A stretch of 64,000 nt of DNA from Chitinophaga eiseniae. Lineage in GTDB: Bacteria; Bacteroidota; Bacteroidia; Chitinophagales; Chitinophagaceae. A program made the translations under genes and the position numbers. The stretch spans positions 1,302,001-1,366,000 of the forward strand of contig NZ_JABAHZ010000001.1 in the NCBI RefSeq assembly GCF_012641265.1, read 5' to 3'. This document shows, piece by piece, positions 61,809-64,000 of this stretch (within the stretch, counting starts at the first letter, position 1; each line of letters begins with the position of its first letter). The notes beneath the pieces are model-generated. The model did no database searches, was not told the DNA's origin, and saw only the letters and a program-made list of their open reading frames with translations.

Positions 61809-64000
61809 TACACCCATATATAAAATTCACAAACTGCTTTTTGATCTCCTTTGCATAAGTGTTCTATTCATTTTATTAACAGGTCATCAATTGTCAGCAC
61901 AAGATAAAAAAACTATAATAGCTGGACGGGTGACTACCACGGCAGGGACTCCTATTGTTGGCGCCACTATACGAAGCATCAGCAAGGGAAAAATCACCAT
62001 TAGTAATCAAGATGGACAATTCAATCTGCCTGATTTTAGACTACCAGATACCTTGTTTGTATCGAATTTAGGATTCATGAGTGATACCGTTATTATACCT
62101 AGACAGTATTCAGGAGACGTGATAAAAATCACCTTATTTCCTACGGATATTACCCTAAAGCAAGTTGAAGTTTCAACAGGGTATCAATCTGTTCCTTCTG
62201 AACGTGCTACCGGGGCATTTGAACGAATCAATAAGACAGCACTTGACCGACAGTTCAACCTGAATATAATTCAATACCTAAAAGGTACTTCCACACTATT
62301 ATTTGATAATACCAGTGCTTCTGAGAAGATTTTCATCAGAGGCCGAAACACTCTTTTTGCAAATAACTCTCCCCTTTTTGTTGTCGATAATTTTCCGGTG
62401 GACAACATCAATAGTATTAATCCAAACGATATAGAATCGATAACCATCATGAAAGATGCTGCATCTGCATCGATATGGGGGGCTAGGGCCGCAAATGGAG
62501 TAATTGTATTGACCACTAAGAAAGCCGCATTTAATGGTAAAATGAAAGTAAACATTTCAACAAGCACAACTATATCGGAAAAACCGAACTTACTTAAAGA
62601 CTATTCGATACTATCTACCGATTATATCTCCCTGGAAATAGATTTATTTCAAAAGGGATTTTATAATAATGATTTAAACAACCGACGGAGATTTCCTGTC
62701 CTATCACCAGTTGTGGAACTATTGGATAGCGCAAAAAGAGGGTTAATATCCAGTTCAATTGCGATGCAACGTATAGATTTACTCCGTAACAACAATTTCA
62801 GAAAAGATTTACGTGATTACTTATTCCGTAATGCTGTGAACAACCAGGTGGCTGTGAACATCAGTGGTGGATCAAACAATCACGCATATCTATTCAGTAT
62901 TGGATATGATAACGAACAAAGTTCCCTTGTACAAAATAATATGGACCGACTAACTATGAGGGCAGAAAACCTTTATAAAATGCAGAAGTGGATGGATATT
63001 AAAATAGGTGCTGCTTATACCCACTCTTCTACCCGGCAAGACAACGGTGGTCCGGATAAAATCACCCCTGGGGGAACAAAGACCAGGTACTATCCATACG
63101 CAAAACTTGTGAACGAAAACGCATCTTTGGCATCACTACCAAAGGACTACCGATCTACATTTAAAGACACAACAGGAAAAGGTACACTACTACCTTGGAA
63201 ATATGTACCAATGCAAGACCTATATACCATTAGCAACATAAACAAGTATAACAATATCAGATTATACACTGACATAAAAATCAAACTAAACAAAGACTTT
63301 AACCTGGATACTAAGTTTCAAATGGAAGATCAAAAAACGGAGAATCCCATAATATATAACTCCGATAACTATTTCACTAGAAACTTAATAAATATTTACA
63401 CTGGGATTGTGGATAATCAGTACAGTCAACATATTCCTAATGGACCGATCTATGATCTAACGACTAGTCATTCAACTACCTTTCACATTCGGGGACAAAT
63501 GAACTATCAAAAGAAAATAAAGTCTAATGAGCTAACAGCAATCGTCGGTGCCGAGGTCAAGGAATCCAAGGCCGACGGGGAGGTAAGTAGAACGTATAAC
63601 TACAATTCAGATTTACTCACTTTTTCTCCGATAGATTATATAAGCTACTTTACAACTTACCAAAACCTGGCGGGCCAGCAGAAAGTGCCAAACCCTCAAG
63701 CATACACTGGACAGCTCTATAGATTCACAAGTTACTATGGTAATGCTGCATACAATATCCAAGACCGATATATAATATCAGCAAGTATTAGAAAAGACGC
63801 ATCTAATCTCCTGGGAGTAAATACCAATAAACGTGGCGTCCCATTGTGGTCAACTGGCTTTCGCTGGAATCTAAACCAAGAGTCCTTTATCAACACAAAA
63901 ATTCTTTCCGAACTGGCTTTGCGGATAAGTTACGGTTATGGTGGAAATTTACAGAATACGTTATCAGCGCTTCCAATCATTCAGTATGGAACTCCTATCG
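61801..64000 (+). CDS. SusC/RagA TonB-linked outer-membrane protein (cut by window end)
   Basis: The frame starts at ATG 61801 and is open to the window end (733 codons). It has a signal peptide (LLCISVLFILLTGHQLSAQD), a carboxypeptidase-like domain (about 40-105; AGRVTTTAGTPIVGATIRSI), and a plug with the SusC signature: FIRGRNTLFANNSPLFVVDN, PNDIESITIMKDAASASIWG and RAANGVIVLTTKK. The barrel follows. Members import glycans, peptides or other large ligands, normally with a SusD partner, which would lie past base 64000. It overlaps the TlpA-like gene by eight bases. Confidence 0.9.
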   Translation, partial: MNNTPIYKIHKLLFDLLCISVLFILLTGHQLSAQDKKTIIAGRVTTTAGTPIVGATIRSISKGKITISNQDGQFNLPDFRLPDTLFVSNLGFMSDTVIIPRQYSGDVIKITLFPTDITLKQVEVSTGYQSVPSERATGAFERINKTALDRQFNLNIIQYLKGTSTLLFDNTSASEKIFIRGRNTLFANNSPLFVVDNFPVDNINSINPNDIESITIMKDAASASIWGARAANGVIVLTTKKAAFNGKMKVNISTSTTISEKPNLLKDYSILSTDYISLEIDLFQKGFYNNDLNNRRRFPVLSPVVELLDSAKRGLISSSIAMQRIDLLRNNNFRKDLRDYLFRNAVNNQVAVNISGGSNNHAYLFSIGYDNEQSSLVQNNMDRLTMRAENLYKMQKWMDIKIGAAYTHSSTRQDNGGPDKITPGGTKTRYYPYAKLVNENASLASLPKDYRSTFKDTTGKGTLLPWKYVPMQDLYTISNINKYNNIRLYTDIKIKLNKDFNLDTKFQMEDQKTENPIIYNSDNYFTRNLINIYTGIVDNQYSQHIPNGPIYDLTTSHSTTFHIRGQMNYQKKIKSNELTAIVGAEVKESKADGEVSRTYNYNSDLLTFSPIDYISYFTTYQNLAGQQKVPNPQAYTGQLYRFTSYYGNAAYNIQDRYIISASIRKDASNLLGVNTNKRGVPLWSTGFRWNLNQESFINTKILSELALRISYGYGGNLQNTLSALPIIQYGTPI

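Overview
The window looks like chromosomal DNA of a Bacteroidota member, most likely a Chitinophaga-like Chitinophagaceae. The reasons are SusC/RagA and FecI/FecR/TonB loci, Bacteroidota-type transfer genes (TraE to TraN, RteC), TAnnTTTG-type promoter motifs, and little use of Shine-Dalgarno sequences. No rRNA, intact tRNA, CRISPR array, transposase, integrase or relaxase gene was recognised. All homology statements rest on motif recognition by eye; no database was searched.

Bases 1-10306 (+ strand) hold the 3' part of an operon ending at a strong hairpin terminator. Its first five or six products are unrecognised, including a 50-residue gene at 4922-5074 coupled to its neighbours by overlapping start and stop codons. 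The last two are secreted-type hydrolases: an M15-like peptidase, and an 841-residue protein that appears to join a C39/papain-like cysteine peptidase, a GH24 lysozyme, a GH73 glucosaminidase and a C-terminal M15/LAS-like domain. A short Gln-Ser-x-Ser-...-Asp motif recurs in several of these proteins.

Bases 10.5-19 kb hold mixed chromosomal genes: a methyltransferase, a YoaK/DUF1275 membrane protein, DUF983, a GcvH-like protein that seems to lack the lipoyl lysine, a nucleoside hydrolase, a Bor-like lipoprotein, an FAD-dependent oxidase, and a secreted TIM-barrel glycosidase-like protein with an inserted virion-type minidomain. Bases 19.2-28.3 kb (- strand) form one signalling and uptake locus: ECF sigma factor, FecR anti-sigma, TonB receptor with STN domain, and three lipoproteins, with no SusD. 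Bases 28.6-31.3 kb hold a Crp/Fnr regulator, an NTF2-like/ABM fusion and a nitronate monooxygenase, followed by decayed pieces of an SDR gene and an AraC-type gene.

From about 31.6 kb the DNA is visibly more AT-rich and reads as horizontally acquired. It starts with an AbiL/RloAB-type defence pair whose RloB gene carries a frameshift. Next come a RepA-like ATPase with origin-like structure on both sides, and a 21-gene - strand operon (35.6-57.2 kb) running from rteC to a DUF3945-like gene. This operon contains traE, traF, traG, a TraI-like triplet, traJ, traK, traL, traM and traN. A giant DarB-like methylase-helicase sits between traF and traG, and there are several unrecognised paralogue pairs. 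Upstream of rteC lie three related palindromic repeats.

The right end carries a lipoprotein, two small unknown genes, an XRE regulator with duplicated operator-like boxes, a long leader rich in hairpins, and a TlpA-like thioredoxin gene overlapping a SusC/RagA gene cut by the window end. Since no integrase, relaxase or coupling protein is seen, the integrative element is either incomplete or continues past base 64000.
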